Positions 1-9,619 are shown, counted from the stretch's first letter. The stretch is 64,000 nucleotides of DNA from Ancylobacter polymorphus (GCF_022836935.1 NZ_CP083239.1:62001-126000); one strand, 5' to 3'. Translations and numbers: made by a program. Notes: a model not told the origin generated them from the sequence alone.

Positions 1-1689
1 GCTGCCGGTGACGCGAACGACGCCGCGATCCTCGATGGGCGAGAGTTCCGAGGGCAGCACGGTGAGGAAGAAGGCACTGGCACCCGCCACGCCGAGCGCG
101 AGCAGCAGGATCAGAGGGCGGAGCTTCAAGGTCGAACCCAGCAGCCGGCGATAGAAGTTCTCCATCGCCCGCAGCCGCCCCTCGATGAAGGCGGATACCC
201 GTCCCGGCTTCTCCTCATGCTTGAGCAGGCGCGAGCACATCATCGGCGTCAGCGTCAGCGCGACAAAGCCAGAGATGATGACGGCGCCGGCCAGTGTCAG
301 CGCAAATTCGAGGAAGAGCCGTCCCGTGCGGCCGGGAGCGAAGGCGACGGGCGCATAGACGGCGGCGAGCGTCAGCGTCATGGCGATGACGGCGAAGCCG
401 ATTTCGCGCGCGCCCTTGATGGCGGCGGGGATCGGCTTCATCCCGTGCTCGATATGGCGGAAGATGTTCTCCAGCACGACGATGGCATCGTCCACCACGA
501 GGCCGATCGCGAGCACAAACGCCAGCAGCGTCAGCGTGTTCACGCTGAAGCCCAGCGCGTACATGATGGCGAAGGTGGTGATGAGCGAGATCGGGATGGT
601 CACGATCGGGATGATCGACGCCCGGAACGAGCGCAGGAACACCACGATGACCAGCACCACGAGCACGACCGCCTCGAAGATGGTGTGAAACACCGCCTCG
701 ATGGAGCGCTCGATGAACACTGCATTGTCGTTGCCGATGTTGGCGCTCATGCCTTCCGGCAGGCTCTCATTCACCGCCGGCAGGATGGCGCGGGCGCCGG
801 CGGAAACGTCCAGCGGGTTGGCCACCGCCTGCTTGATCACGCCGATGAAGATCGCCGCCCCGCCATCGAAGCGGCTGGCCCGGCGCTCGTCGGCGGCGCC
901 GAGTTCCACCCGGGCGACATCGCGCATATGCACCTGCGCGCCATTCGCCCGCTTGACCACGATCTGGTCGAACTGGTCGACCGAGGTCAGGCCCGTGCGC
1001 GAGAGCACGGTGAATTCGCGGTCGACGCTCTCGATGCGGCCGGAGGGGATCTCGACATTCTGCGCCCGCAGCGCGTCCTCGACATCCTGCACGGTCAGTT
1101 CATAGGCGGCGAGCCGCTCGCGGTCGACCCAGATGCGCATGGCATAGCGCCGCTCGCCATAGATCTGCACATCGGCCACGCCGTTGATGTTCTTGAAGCG
1201 GTCAACGATGTAGCGGTCGATATAGTCGGACAGTTCCAGCGCCGACATGCGGTCGGAGCGGAAGACCACGAACAGCACCGGCTGGGCGTCGGCCTCGACC
1301 TTGGAAATCACCGGCTCGTCGATCTCGTCGGGCAGGCGCTGGCGCACGCGGCTCACCCGGTCGCGCACGTCGCTGGCGGCGACATCGGGGTCGACTTCCA
1401 GCCGGAAGCGCACGGTGATGCGGCTGGATTCCGAACGGCTGGTGGATTCCAGCACGTCGATGCCGGCGATGCCGGCGATCGAGCCTTCCAGAACCTGCGT
1501 GACCTGGCTCTCGACGATGCTGGCCGAGGCGCCGGGATAGGTGGTCACCACCGACACCACGGGCTCGTCGATGTTGGGATATTCGCGCACCGACAGGCGG
1601 CTGTAGGAGACGATGCCGATGAGGATCAGCAAAAGGCTCAGCACCGTCGCGAAGACGGGGCGGCGGACGCAAAACTCGGAAATGCCCAT
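1..1689 (-). CDS. RND multidrug efflux permease, 3' part beyond window
   Basis: This is the inner-membrane pump subunit of a tripartite resistance-nodulation-division exporter (AcrB/MdtB/MexF type). The visible 563 codons begin MGISEFCVRRPVFATVL, the usual start of the family: a short amphipathic helix and then the first membrane segment. The porter domain follows, and then the TM2-TM6 block. That block includes a DD pair (the proton-relay aspartates expected in TM4) and the GAREIGFAVIAMT and LTPMMCSRLL stretches. The frame stays open to base 1, so about the second half of the protein lies outside. It starts 8 bases after the stop of the membrane-fusion gene and is surely co-transcribed with it. 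Substrate cannot be read from the sequence. Confidence 0.93.
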   Translation of the reverse strand, partial: MGISEFCVRRPVFATVLSLLLILIGIVSYSRLSVREYPNIDEPVVSVVTTYPGASASIVESQVTQVLEGSIAGIAGIDVLESTSRSESSRITVRFRLEVDPDVAASDVRDRVSRVRQRLPDEIDEPVISKVEADAQPVLFVVFRSDRMSALELSDYIDRYIVDRFKNINGVADVQIYGERRYAMRIWVDRERLAAYELTVQDVEDALRAQNVEIPSGRIESVDREFTVLSRTGLTSVDQFDQIVVKRANGAQVHMRDVARVELGAADERRASRFDGGAAIFIGVIKQAVANPLDVSAGARAILPAVNESLPEGMSANIGNDNAVFIERSIEAVFHTIFEAVVLVVLVIVVFLRSFRASIIPIVTIPISLITTFAIMYALGFSVNTLTLLAFVLAIGLVVDDAIVVLENIFRHIEHGMKPIPAAIKGAREIGFAVIAMTLTLAAVYAPVAFAPGRTGRLFLEFALTLAGAVIISGFVALTLTPMMCSRLLKHEEKPGRVSAFIEGRLRAMENFYRRLLGSTLKLRPLILLLALGVAGASAFFLTVLPSELSPIEDRGVVRVTGS

Positions 1690-1697
1690 GGCGCGGC

Positions 1698-2798
1698 TCA
1701 GCCCTGCGGCGCCGGCGGCGGCGGCACCACCTCCACCACAGCGCCGGGCTGCAAGCGCCCCTGCCCCGCCACGACGATGCTGGCGCCGGGCGCCACGCCC
1801 TTCACCTCGACCTCGCCCTTGGCGCGCTGGCCAAGCTCGACCTTGAGCTGTTGCGCCTTGCCGTCGACAATCTGCCAGACGAGGCGCTCCTGCCCGCGCG
1901 GCACGATCGCGCTTTCCGGCACGAACACCGCGTCGCGCGCCTCGCGGCCCTTCACCACGACGCGGGCGAACAGGCCCGGGCGCAGGGTCAGGTCCTTGTT
2001 GTCGAGACGGGCGCGCACACTGAGCGAGCGGCCATTGACATCGACCATCGGGTCGATGGCGTAGATGGTGCCGGTGAAGGAACGGCCCGGCAGCGCGTCG
2101 AGGGTGATGGTCACGGTCTGGTTTTCGGCGATGCTGGAGAGCTGCGTCTCCGGCACTTTGAAGTCCAGCTTCAGCGTGTCGATCTTCTCAAGGTTCACCA
2201 GTTCCGTGCCGACGGCGATATAGGCGCCGTTGGACACGGTGCGCAGGCCGACGACGCCGTCGAACGGCGCGGTGATGGTGTGCTTGGCGATCTGCACCCG
2301 CTGGGAATTGAGCAGGGCGCGGGCGGTGTTGAGTTCCGCCTGCGCCTCGTCCAGCGCGCGCGCGGTGCCGGAGCCGGATTTCTGCAATTGCTGGGCACGG
2401 CCGAAATTGGCCTGGGCAAGCTCCAGCCGCGCCTCGGTCTCGTCCAGCGAGGCTTTCACCAGGGCGGCGTCGAGCTGCACCAGCACATCGCCGGCCTTCA
2501 CGTGCTGCCCCTCGCGAAAGCCGATTTCCTGAATGCGGCCGGCCACTTCGGAGGCCACCTGCACGGATTCGTCGGATTGGAGCGAGCCGATGGACGAGAT
2601 GTCCGTCGTCACCGAGGCGGCGCGCGCCGGTGCCACTTCGACCGGCACTTTTCGCGCCGCCGCCGGCTGGGCGGCCGCCTTCGCCTGGCTGCGGGCGCCG
2701 AACAGGCTGCCCACATCCACCCATCCCCGGTCATGCGCCAGCCATCCGGCTCCCGCCAGAACGGCGATGGTCAACAGCAAGGCGGATCGGCGTCGCAT
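1698..2798 (-). CDS. RND efflux periplasmic adaptor (membrane fusion protein)
   Basis: This 366-residue protein bridges the RND permease and an outer-membrane channel in the periplasm. It has a positively charged start and a hydrophobic signal anchor (MRRRSALLLTIAVLAGAGWL). The biotinyl-lipoyl-like domain follows (EVAGRIQEIGFREGQHVKAG), then a helical hairpin (KASLDETEARLELAQANFGRAQQL region), the second lipoyl half (ITAPFDGVVGLRTVS) and a beta-barrel domain. The C-terminus is Pro-rich. The ATG at 2798 is preceded by GGGGG at good spacing; an in-frame TTG at 2849 is less likely because it would add 17 hydrophilic residues before the signal. No regulator gene for the pump is visible next to it. 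Confidence 0.92.
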   Translation of the reverse strand: MRRRSALLLTIAVLAGAGWLAHDRGWVDVGSLFGARSQAKAAAQPAAARKVPVEVAPARAASVTTDISSIGSLQSDESVQVASEVAGRIQEIGFREGQHVKAGDVLVQLDAALVKASLDETEARLELAQANFGRAQQLQKSGSGTARALDEAQAELNTARALLNSQRVQIAKHTITAPFDGVVGLRTVSNGAYIAVGTELVNLEKIDTLKLDFKVPETQLSSIAENQTVTITLDALPGRSFTGTIYAIDPMVDVNGRSLSVRARLDNKDLTLRPGLFARVVVKGREARDAVFVPESAIVPRGQERLVWQIVDGKAQQLKVELGQRAKGEVEVKGVAPGASIVVAGQGRLQPGAVVEVVPPPPAPQG

Positions 2799-2998
2799 CA
2801 AGCCCCCATGAAGCTGCGTCGGAGCATGGAAATCCATGTTGCGACACAACAGATATGAGGAGGAGTTCCAACTTAATTATGTGTCATATTCCAAACCGCG
2901 CGATCACATTCGCGCGGCTGCCGGAACATCATACTCCCATGCGACGCCCTGCGAAATCGGCGCGCCTTTGCCGCGCGCCACCGCGCAAAGACGCACCG

Positions 2999-4450
2999 TC
3001 AGCCGTTCTTCACCATGACGTGGCGGACCACCGTGTAGTCTTCCAGCGCATAGGCGCTGAGATCCTTGCCATAGCCGGACTGCTTGAGGCCGCCATGCGG
3101 CATCTCGTTCACCAGCATGAAATGGCAGTTCACCCAGGTGCAGCCATATTGCAGGCGCGAAGCGGTGGCCATGCCGCGCCCGACATCGCGCGTCCACACC
3201 GAGGAGGCGAGGCCGTAATCGCTGTCATTGGCCCAGCCCACCGCCTCGTCGACATCGCTGAAGCGCGTCACCGACACGACCGGGCCGAACACCTCGCGGC
3301 GGACGATTTCGTCCGACTGCAGCGCGCCGGCGACGACGGTCGGCTGGTAGAAGAAACCCTTGCCGGTGCCTTCCCCGCCGGCGAGCTTGCCGCCGGTAGC
3401 GATTTCGATGTGGTTGAGTTCGGAGGCGCGCTCGACGAAGGAGGCGACGCGGGCACGCTGGCGGGCGGAGATCAGCGGGCCGATATCGTTGGCGCTGTCG
3501 TCCGCCTGGCCGAATGTGAGCCCGGAGACGGCGGAGGCGAGGTCCGCCACCAGCTTCTCGTAAACCTTGGACCCCGCATAGATGCGGCAGGCGGCGGTGC
3601 AGTCCTGGCCGGCATTGTAATAGCCGAACGTCTTCACGCCCTCGACCACGGCGTCGATGTCGGCATCGTCGAACACGATCACCGGTGCCTTGCCGCCGAG
3701 TTCCAGATGGGTGCGCTTCACCGTCTTGGCGGCGGCGGTGAGCACCTTCTTGCCGGTGGCGATGTCGCCGGTGAGCGAGACCATCGCCACCTTGGGATGG
3801 TGGATCAGCGCATTGCCGACGCTCTCGCCGCGCCCGACGACGACATTCACCACGCCTTCGGGGAACAGATCGGCGATGATCTTCGCCAGCTTCAGCAGCG
3901 TCAGCGGGGTCTGCTCGGAGGGCTTGATCACCACCGTATTGCCGCCGGCCAGCGCCGGCGCCAGCTTCCACGCCGCCATCATCAGCGGGTAGTTCCACGG
4001 GGCGATGGAGGCGACGACGCCGATCGGGTCGCGGCGGATCATCGAGGTGTGGCCGGCGAGATATTCGCCCGCCACCATGCCGTGCTGGGTGCGCGCCGCG
4101 CCGGCGAAGAAGCGGAAGCAGTCGACCACGCCGGGAAGCTCGTCATTGAGCACCGCATGGCGCGGCTTGCCGCAGTTCAGCGCCTCCAGCGTGGCGAAGG
4201 ATTCCGCTTCCGCTTCAATGCGATCGGCCAGCTTGAGCAGCAGCGTGGCGCGTTCGGCCGGCGTGGTGCGAGACCAGGTGCGGAAGGCTTTGTCCGCCGC
4301 GTTCACCGCCGCGTCGATCTGGTCGACCGAGGCTTCCGGCAGGTCGAGCAGCGTTTCCTCGGTCTTCGGGTTCAGCACCGTTTCCGGCGTTTCCGTGCCG
4401 GCGACAAAGGCGGAGCCGATGAGCATCTGGGTGTCGGAAAGAGCAGTCAT
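2999..4450 (-). CDS. patD: Gamma-aminobutyraldehyde dehydrogenase (PatD/YdcW-like)
   Basis: This NAD-dependent aldehyde dehydrogenase of 483 residues probably oxidises 4-aminobutanal, made from putrescine, to GABA in the cytoplasm. The Rossmann region includes [22 protein letters not shown]. The general-base Glu is in LELGGKAP (about residue 252), the catalytic Cys in GQDCTAACR (about 286), and EVFGPVV and [13 protein letters not shown] follow near the C-terminus. It closes a run of five same-strand genes in the exact order of the E. coli ydcSTUV-ydcW operon, which is the main argument for substrate. The start has a clear AGGAGA site. Betaine-aldehyde dehydrogenase is the main alternative, since the families overlap. 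Confidence 0.88.
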   Translation of the reverse strand: MTALSDTQMLIGSAFVAGTETPETVLNPKTEETLLDLPEASVDQIDAAVNAADKAFRTWSRTTPAERATLLLKLADRIEAEAESFATLEALNCGKPRHAVLNDELPGVVDCFRFFAGAARTQHGMVAGEYLAGHTSMIRRDPIGVVASIAPWNYPLMMAAWKLAPALAGGNTVVIKPSEQTPLTLLKLAKIIADLFPEGVVNVVVGRGESVGNALIHHPKVAMVSLTGDIATGKKVLTAAAKTVKRTHLELGGKAPVIVFDDADIDAVVEGVKTFGYYNAGQDCTAACRIYAGSKVYEKLVADLASAVSGLTFGQADDSANDIGPLISARQRARVASFVERASELNHIEIATGGKLAGGEGTGKGFFYQPTVVAGALQSDEIVRREVFGPVVSVTRFSDVDEAVGWANDSDYGLASSVWTRDVGRGMATASRLQYGCTWVNCHFMLVNEMPHGGLKQSGYGKDLSAYALEDYTVVRHVMVKNG

Positions 4451-4459
4451 GGGCGTCTC

Positions 4460-5260
4460 CTATTTTCCCGAGCCAGCCACCGCCTCGCCATGGCGGGTGA
4501 GGTAATAGGCGGCGAGGATGGGCAGGAAGGTCACGAGGATCACGAGCACGGCGACCACATTGGTGACGGGCCGCTGCCGTGGGCGGATGAGTTCGGACAG
4601 CATCCATATCGGCAAGGTCGATTGCTGGCCGGCGGTGAAGGTGGTGACGATGACCTCGTCGAAGCTCAGCGCGAAGGCGAGCATGCCGCCCGCCAGCAGT
4701 GCCGTGCCGATATTGGGCAGGATGACGAGCCGGAAGGTCTGGAACGCATCGGCGCCGAGATCCATCGACGCCTCGATCAGCGAGGGCGAGAGCCGCCGCA
4801 GCCGCGCCACCGCATTGTTGTAGACCACGACGATGCAGAAGGTGGCGTGGCCGAGCACGATGGTCCAGACCGAGAAAGGTATCTCCATCAGCCCGAAAGC
4901 CTGGCGCAGCGCGATGCCGGTGACGATGCCCGGCAGGGCGATGGGCAGCACGAACAGCAGCGAAATCGGCTCGCGGCCGAAGAAGCGCGCCCGCGCCAGC
5001 GCCCCGGCCGCCAGCGTGCCGAGCACCAGCGCCAGCAGCGTGGCGATGCTCGCCACCTTCAGCGACAGCCCGACCGCCGCCCAGATATCGGCCCGCCCCC
5101 ACACCACGCCGAACCATTTCAGCGTGAAGCCGGGCGGGGGAAAGGCGTAGCTCTTCTCTTCCGTGGTGAAGCAGTAGAGCAGGATGAACAGCAGCGGGAT
5201 GTGCAGGAAGGCCAGCCCGCCAAGGGCGGCGATCTTGAGCGAGAGCGGGGCGCGGGTCAT
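4460..5260 (-). CDS. ydcV: Polyamine-type ABC transporter permease (YdcV-like)
   Basis: This is the second inner-membrane permease of a PotC/YdcV-type importer, 266 residues. It shows about six hydrophobic segments and the binding-protein-dependent permease (EAA) loop, seen as [21 protein letters not shown], which docks on the ATPase. The ATG at 5260 (MTRAPLSLK) is preceded by GAGGG; an in-frame start 18 bases upstream is possible but less well placed. It lies 9 bases upstream of patD and is separated from the first permease gene by a 138-base gap that holds a palindromic repeat, unusual inside an operon whose other junctions are tight. Confidence 0.9.
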   Translation of the reverse strand: MTRAPLSLKIAALGGLAFLHIPLLFILLYCFTTEEKSYAFPPPGFTLKWFGVVWGRADIWAAVGLSLKVASIATLLALVLGTLAAGALARARFFGREPISLLFVLPIALPGIVTGIALRQAFGLMEIPFSVWTIVLGHATFCIVVVYNNAVARLRRLSPSLIEASMDLGADAFQTFRLVILPNIGTALLAGGMLAFALSFDEVIVTTFTAGQQSTLPIWMLSELIRPRQRPVTNVVAVLVILVTFLPILAAYYLTRHGEAVAGSGK

Positions 5261-5286
5261 GGGTATGCCCTCGCGCACTCGAACGC

Positions 5287-5376
5287 CCCCTCATCCCCGG
5301 GCTTGACCCGGGGACCCACATTGGCAGGTGCAGCTCCTGGCCCTCTGGGTGCCCGGGTCAAGCCCGGGCATGAGGG
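5287..5376. repeat. A-type palindromic repeat, copy 1
   Basis: This copy of a dispersed roughly 90-base palindrome lies between the two permease genes. Its outer arms are CCTCATCCCCGGGCTTGACC and the reverse-complement-like GGGTCAAGCCCGGGCATGAGG. The folded RNA would make a long stem between ydcU and ydcV and could affect the ratio or stability of the messages. Confidence 0.85.
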
Positions 5377-5398
5377 TGTTGCCACCCGGGCATCCGCG

Positions 5399-6343
5399 TC
5401 ACAGCGCATCGAACGCTCCCGTGCGCTTGGCGAGGGTGAGGAACACCGCCATGACCAGGATCGGCACCAGCGAGAAGGCCGCCGCCAGCGGGATGTTTCC
5501 GGCCGTGCCCTGCAGCGTGTACACCGCCTGCCCCAGCACCAGCGCCGAGGTGCCGATGATCTGCGGCACGATGTAGTCGCCCAGCGTCAGCGAGAAGGTG
5601 AAGATCGCACCCGCTACCACGCCCGGCATGGCGAGCGGCAGGATGATGGTGCGGAAGACGAGCGCCGGCGCGGCGCCGAGATCGCCGGCGGCTTCAATGA
5701 GATGCGGGGGCACACGCTCCAGCGCCGCCTGCACGGGCAGGATCATGAAGGGCAGCCAGAGATAGGTGAAGGTCAGCACCATGCCGGTATAGCTGACCGA
5801 GAGCGAGGGCCCGCCGACCAGCGGCAGCGCCAGCCACGCCTCCAGCGCGCCGGTGAGGCCGAGCTTACCGGCGAACCAGCCGATCGCGCCCTCCTTGGCC
5901 AGCAGCAGCTTCCAGCCATAGACCTTGACCAGATAGCTCGACCACAGCGGCATCATGACCGCGAGATAGAACGCCGCCTTCACCTTCGGCCCGGCATAGC
6001 GGGCGGCGTAATAGGCGATGGGAAAGGCGATGATGGCGCACAGCAGAGTCACGGCCGCGGAAATGCCGATGGTGCGCAGCACGATGTCGTAATTCGCCGG
6101 GCGGAAGAGTTCGAGCAGCGTCGCGGTGGTCGGCTCGCGGACGATGGTGCCGGAGAACTCGTCGATCGAGAAGATCGACTGCCCGAGGAAGACGAACAGG
6201 CTGCCGAGATAGACGAGGCCCAGCCACAGCAGCGGCGGCACCAGCAGCAGCAGCGTCAGCAGCCGGCCCCGGCGCACCAGCACGTCCGACACACGGCGCA
6301 GCACGCCCTCGCGCGGGGCGGGAAGATCGAGGCTGAGGCTCAT
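5399..6343 (-). CDS. ydcU: Polyamine-type ABC transporter permease (YdcU-like)
   Basis: This is the first permease of the importer, 314 residues, PotB/YdcU type. A cytoplasmic N-terminus of about 30 residues leads into the first membrane helix (LLTLLLLVPPLLWLGLVYLGSL region). Five more helices follow, and the EAA-type coupling loop EAAGDLGAAPALVFRTIILP sits before the last two. Its ATG overlaps the stop of the ATPase gene by 4 bases, so translation is coupled. The length is usual for YdcU/PotB proteins. Confidence 0.91.
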   Translation of the reverse strand: MSLSLDLPAPREGVLRRVSDVLVRRGRLLTLLLLVPPLLWLGLVYLGSLFVFLGQSIFSIDEFSGTIVREPTTATLLELFRPANYDIVLRTIGISAAVTLLCAIIAFPIAYYAARYAGPKVKAAFYLAVMMPLWSSYLVKVYGWKLLLAKEGAIGWFAGKLGLTGALEAWLALPLVGGPSLSVSYTGMVLTFTYLWLPFMILPVQAALERVPPHLIEAAGDLGAAPALVFRTIILPLAMPGVVAGAIFTFSLTLGDYIVPQIIGTSALVLGQAVYTLQGTAGNIPLAAAFSLVPILVMAVFLTLAKRTGAFDAL

Positions 6344-7380
6344 TGCTCGCCCTCCATCGGCCGCACCGCCCCGGCGGGCACGGCGAAGCGGATATCGGCG
6401 CCCGCCATCACCCCCGCCGCAGTGGCGGGAACAGCGGCGGTGAGGGCGAGCCCCTGCGCCGTGCGGGCGCTGATGCGGCGCACCGGGCCCTGATAGGAAA
6501 TGTCGGTAACGCGCGCGTCCACCACCGCCGCGCCCTCCGGCACCGGGACGCCGGGCGCGAGCAGCAATATCTTCTCCGGCCGCAGGCTGCAGGGTCGCGC
6601 CGGCCCGCCCAGCGCCTGCGCCTCAGCGGCCTCAAGCACATTGGCCGAGCCGACGAAACGGGCGACGAAGCGCGTCGCCGGCTGTTCGTAAACCTCTTCC
6701 GGCGGGCCGACCTGCACGATCCGCCCCTCATTGAACACGGCGACGCGGTCGGCCATGGACAGCGCCTCGCTCTGGTCATGGGTGACGAAGACGAAGGTGA
6801 GGCCGAGCGCGCGCTGCAAGCCCTTCAGTTCGCTCTGCATTTCCTCGCGCAGCTTGAGGTCGAGCGCGCCCAGCGGCTCGTCGAGAAGCAGCACTTTCGG
6901 CCGCACCACCAGCGCGCGGGCGAGCGCCACGCGCTGGCGCTGGCCGCCGGAGAGCTGGGCGGGGCGGCGCGTTTCCATGCCGGCGAGCTTGACGAGGGAG
7001 AGCGCCTCGCGCGCCAGCCGCTCGCGCTCGGCCCGGCCGACGCCGCGCACGCGCAGCCCATAGGCCACATTCTCGCCCACCGAGAGATGCGGAAACAGCG
7101 CATAGTCCTGAAATACCGTGTTCACCGCCCGCCGATAGGGCGGCAGGCCCTCCACCGTCTCGCCGAAAATCTCGATATGGCCCTCATCCGGCTGCTCGAA
7201 GCCGGCGATGAGGCGCAGGCAGGTGGTCTTGCCGGAGCCGGAGGGGCCGAGCATGGCGAAGAACTCGCCCGGCGCGATGGAAAGATCGACCCCGTCAACC
7301 GCGCGCACCGCGCCGAAATGCCGGACGACACCGGCAAAACGGACGGCGGGCAAGGCGAGCGGGGCGGCGTGGGCGTGCAT
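6340..7380 (-). CDS. ydcT: Polyamine-type ABC transporter ATP-binding protein (YdcT/PotA-like)
   Basis: This 346-residue ATPase powers the importer. Walker A is GPSGSGKTT (about residue 45), the Q-loop VFQDYALFPHLSVGENVAYGL, the signature LSGGQRQRVALARAL, Walker B VLLLDEPLGALD, and the switch His is in FVTHDQSEAL. The C-terminal roughly 110 residues form a TOBE-type regulatory domain typical of the PotA/spermidine-putrescine group. It is preceded by a 286-base gap with two hairpin-forming repeats after the binding-protein gene. Confidence 0.93.
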   Translation of the reverse strand: MHAHAAPLALPAVRFAGVVRHFGAVRAVDGVDLSIAPGEFFAMLGPSGSGKTTCLRLIAGFEQPDEGHIEIFGETVEGLPPYRRAVNTVFQDYALFPHLSVGENVAYGLRVRGVGRAERERLAREALSLVKLAGMETRRPAQLSGGQRQRVALARALVVRPKVLLLDEPLGALDLKLREEMQSELKGLQRALGLTFVFVTHDQSEALSMADRVAVFNEGRIVQVGPPEEVYEQPATRFVARFVGSANVLEAAEAQALGGPARPCSLRPEKILLLAPGVPVPEGAAVVDARVTDISYQGPVRRISARTAQGLALTAAVPATAAGVMAGADIRFAVPAGAVRPMEGEQ

Positions 7381-7456
7381 GAGGAAATCCGGGGGCCGTT
7401 AGGAAGACTGGAAACAGGGCGCGGCGCGCGTTCTGTGTTTGGATTCCTCCCCGCAC

Positions 7457-7548
7457 GCCCTCAGGACCGGGCTTGACCCGGCCACCCAGGATACGGGGAC
7501 CAACCGGCGGCGGAGCCGGGTCCCCGGGTCACGCCCGGGGATGAGGGC
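7457..7548. repeat. A-type palindromic repeat, copy 2
   Basis: This copy lies between ydcS and ydcT. It begins CCCTCAGGACCGGGCTTGAC, has the central GTCCCCGGGTCACGCCCGGG arm and ends GATGAGGG. The left arm is the 'gaccgggcttgacccggccaccca' variant also used in the block at 9-10 kb. Confidence 0.85.
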
Positions 7549-7615
7549 ATCGACAACCGCGCAAGGCGGGTCGGTATGGGGCGGCAGGGTGAGGAGCGAA
7601 AGCCCCTCACCCCAC

Positions 7616-7638
7616 CCCTCTCCCCGGCGGGGAGAGGG
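7616..7638. repeat. Short perfect hairpin between ydcS and ydcT
   Basis: CCCTCTCCCC-GGC-GGGGAGAGGG is a perfect 10-bp inverted repeat, 29 bases downstream of the ydcS stop in transcription order. There is no T-run, so it is not a classical terminator. It could protect the 3' end of a separate ydcS message. Confidence 0.7.
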
Positions 7639-7666
7639 AGCAGGAACCGCGCGACCGGCCGGCGCC

Positions 7667-8836
7667 TTACCGCCCGCCGAGCACGGCGATGTAGTCCGAC
7701 ACCCAGCGGTAATAGGGCACGCAACCTTCCGCCTGGGTGGCGCACTTGGCCACCGGCGTGCGCCAGAAATGGATGCGCTCGAACTCGTCCATGCCGTTGG
7801 TCTTGCAGCCTTCCGCGCCCAGCAGTTCATTGCCCTTACAGGCGGCGGGAACGGCGGGCACCGAGCCGAACCAGGAAGCGAGATCGCCCTGCACCTTCGG
7901 GCTCAGCGAATGCTCCATCCACATATAGGCGCAGTTGGGATGGGCGGCGTCGGCATGCATCATGGTGGTGTCGGCCCAGCCGGTGGCGCCTTCGCTGGGA
8001 ATGGTGGAGGCGATCGGCTTCTTCTGGCTTTGCAGCAGGTTCACCTGGAACGGCCAGGAGGAGGAGGCGACGACGCCTTCATTGGTGAAGTCGTCGACCT
8101 GGATCATCGCGTCGTGCCAGTAGCGCTGCACGATCTTGCGCTGCTCGCGCAGCAGGTCGAGCGCGGCCTTGTACTGCGCCTCGGTCAGCTCATAGGGGTC
8201 CTTGATGCCGAGTTCGGGCTTGTGGGCCATCAGATAGAGCGCGGCGTCGGCGATGTAGATCGGCCCGTCAAAGGCCTGAACGCGGCCCTTGTTCGACTTG
8301 CCGTCGGGCAGCGTCTGTTCCTCGAACACCACCTTCCAGCTCTTGGGCGCCTCGCCCTTGAACGCTTCCGTGTTGTACATCAACACGTTGGAGCCCCACT
8401 GGTAGGGCGTGCCGTAATGCACGCCATTCACGGTGTGCCAGGGCGCGTTCTGCAGCCGCTCGTCCACCGTGCCCCAGCTCGGGATCAGCTTGGTGTTGAT
8501 GGGGGCGACCTTCTTGCCGGCGATGAGGCGCAGCGAGGCGTCGCCGGAGGCGGTGACGAGGTCGAAGCCGCCCTCATTCATCAGCGCCACCATCTCATCG
8601 GATGTGCCGGCGGTCTTCACATTGACCTTGCAGCCGGTCTTCTTCTCGAAATCGGTGACCCAGTCATAGGCCTTGTCGGTGTCGCCGCGCTCGATATAGC
8701 CGGCCCAGGCGACGATATCGACCTGCCCTTCGCCCTTGCCGACGGCGGTCATTTCCGCCGCAGAAACAGGGTTCAAGGCGAGAGAGGCGCTGGCGGCGAG
8801 CGCCGGCAGACGCAGATAATGCGAGAGTGTCGGCAT
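7667..8836 (-). CDS. ydcS: Polyamine-type ABC transporter periplasmic binding protein (YdcS-like)
   Basis: This 389-residue solute-binding protein delivers polyamine or a related amine to the YdcTUV importer. The N-terminus is a Sec signal (MPTLSHYLRLPALAASASLALNPVSA) with cleavage expected after ALNPVSA. The mature chain begins with a PotD/YdcS-like lobe (VDIVAWAGYIERG), and GTPYQWGSNVLMYNTEAF and the two-lobe pattern of the family follow. The ATG at 8836 has an AGAGGG site; an upstream extension in the same frame would bury the signal. It is first in the operon and separated from ydcT by hairpins, as is common for abundant binding proteins. Confidence 0.9.
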   Translation of the reverse strand: MPTLSHYLRLPALAASASLALNPVSAAEMTAVGKGEGQVDIVAWAGYIERGDTDKAYDWVTDFEKKTGCKVNVKTAGTSDEMVALMNEGGFDLVTASGDASLRLIAGKKVAPINTKLIPSWGTVDERLQNAPWHTVNGVHYGTPYQWGSNVLMYNTEAFKGEAPKSWKVVFEEQTLPDGKSNKGRVQAFDGPIYIADAALYLMAHKPELGIKDPYELTEAQYKAALDLLREQRKIVQRYWHDAMIQVDDFTNEGVVASSSWPFQVNLLQSQKKPIASTIPSEGATGWADTTMMHADAAHPNCAYMWMEHSLSPKVQGDLASWFGSVPAVPAACKGNELLGAEGCKTNGMDEFERIHFWRTPVAKCATQAEGCVPYYRWVSDYIAVLGGR

Positions 8837-8931
8837 GTCTGTTTCCCTCTGTTCCGCGGGCGCTTGCGGCCCTTTGGCGTGAGTGTGACGCTGCGTCCCG
8901 CCCCGCGCCACACCAAAGATCAGAACGGTAA

Positions 8932-8946
8932 CATCGGAAAAACCGA
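8932..8946. promoter_or_regulatory. Small palindrome upstream of ydcS
   Basis: ATCGG-AAAAA-CCGAT lies about 95 bases upstream of the ydcS start and is flanked by direct GTAACA copies (8927 and 8950 region). It is a candidate operator for the polyamine operon; no regulator gene for it is visible nearby. Confidence 0.35.
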
Positions 8947-9071
8947 TGAGTAACAGATGAGCACGGTTCTGCCGTGAGGCTGGGCGATTTGATGAGACGG
9001 CAGCGGGGGTTAGCGGGCTGGGCGGCGTGGCAGGCGCCGGACAGTCCCAGTCCGCCCTCTCCTCACTCACC

Positions 9072-9162
9072 CCCTCAGGACCGGGCTTGACCCGGCCACC
9101 CAGCCTTGACGCCGGGCGCGGGCGGTGGGGCTGGGTACCCGGGTCAGGCCCGGGGATGAGGG
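9072..9162. repeat. A-type palindromic repeat, copy 3
   Basis: This is the first of four A copies in the block. It begins CCCTCAGGACCGGGCTTGAC and ends GGCCCGGGGATGAGGG, with a GC-rich centre (ACGCCGGGCGCGGGCGGT). Confidence 0.9.
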
Positions 9163-9187
9163 AGGTTCCAGCGGGGCGGCAAGGGAC

Positions 9188-9286
9188 CCGTCATCCCGGA
9201 CGGTCCGCAGGACCGATCCGGGATCGCGTGACGCGTGGGGTGGCCACCGATCCCGGCTCTGCGCTACGCTTCGGCCGGGATGACGG
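9188..9286. repeat. B-type palindromic repeat, copy 1
   Basis: The outer arms CCGTCATCCCGG and CCGGGATGACGG are perfect inverted 12-mers. Inner parts GATCCGGGATCGCG and CACCGATCCCGGCTC make a second stem. It is unrelated in sequence to the A repeat. Confidence 0.88.
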
Positions 9287-9314
9287 TCGTGGCGGCGCCC
9301 TCAACACCTCCACG

Positions 9315-9406
9315 CCCTCAGGACCGGGCTTGACCCGGCCACCCAGCCTTGACGCCGGACGCGGGCGGTTGGGCTGGGTCCCCGGGTCAAGCCCGGGGAT
9401 GAGGGG
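9315..9406. repeat. A-type palindromic repeat, copy 4
   Basis: This copy is nearly identical to copy 3 over its whole length, 243 bases downstream of it, with only a few substitutions (for example GCCGGAC for GCCGGGC). Confidence 0.9.
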
Positions 9407-9527
9407 CGCTCCAGCGGATCACCCGCCCGGAGATGAAGGGCGTTCCAGCGGAGCACCCGCCCGCGGATGAGGACACGCGCGGCGCAAGAGTCTTCGGCCA
9501 TCTCTACCGTGTTCTCACCCCCCCTGC

Positions 9528-9619
9528 CCCCTCACGGCCGGGCGTGACCCGGCCACCCAGCCTTGATGCCGGGCGCGGGCGGTGGGGCTGGGTCCCCGGG
9601 TCAAGCCCGGGGATGAGGG
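9528..9619. repeat. A-type palindromic repeat, copy 5
   Basis: This copy lies 213 bases after copy 4. Both are followed by related spacer DNA (GCGGATCACCCGCCCGG), so the unit that has been duplicated is about 210 bases, not just the palindrome. Confidence 0.9.

Noticed and set aside
217..2064. A 615-codon open frame on the plus strand
   Set aside because: It is antisense to the RND permease and its adaptor.
2630..6493. A 1287-codon open frame on the plus strand
   Set aside because: It runs antisense to patD, the two permeases and part of the efflux gene, has an Arg/His/Gly/Asp-rich composition and no domain. It comes from the GC-rich third position of the real minus-strand genes.
7616..7638. 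Terminator between ydcS and ydcT
   Set aside because: The hairpin is perfect but there is no T-run. It is listed as a hairpin only.
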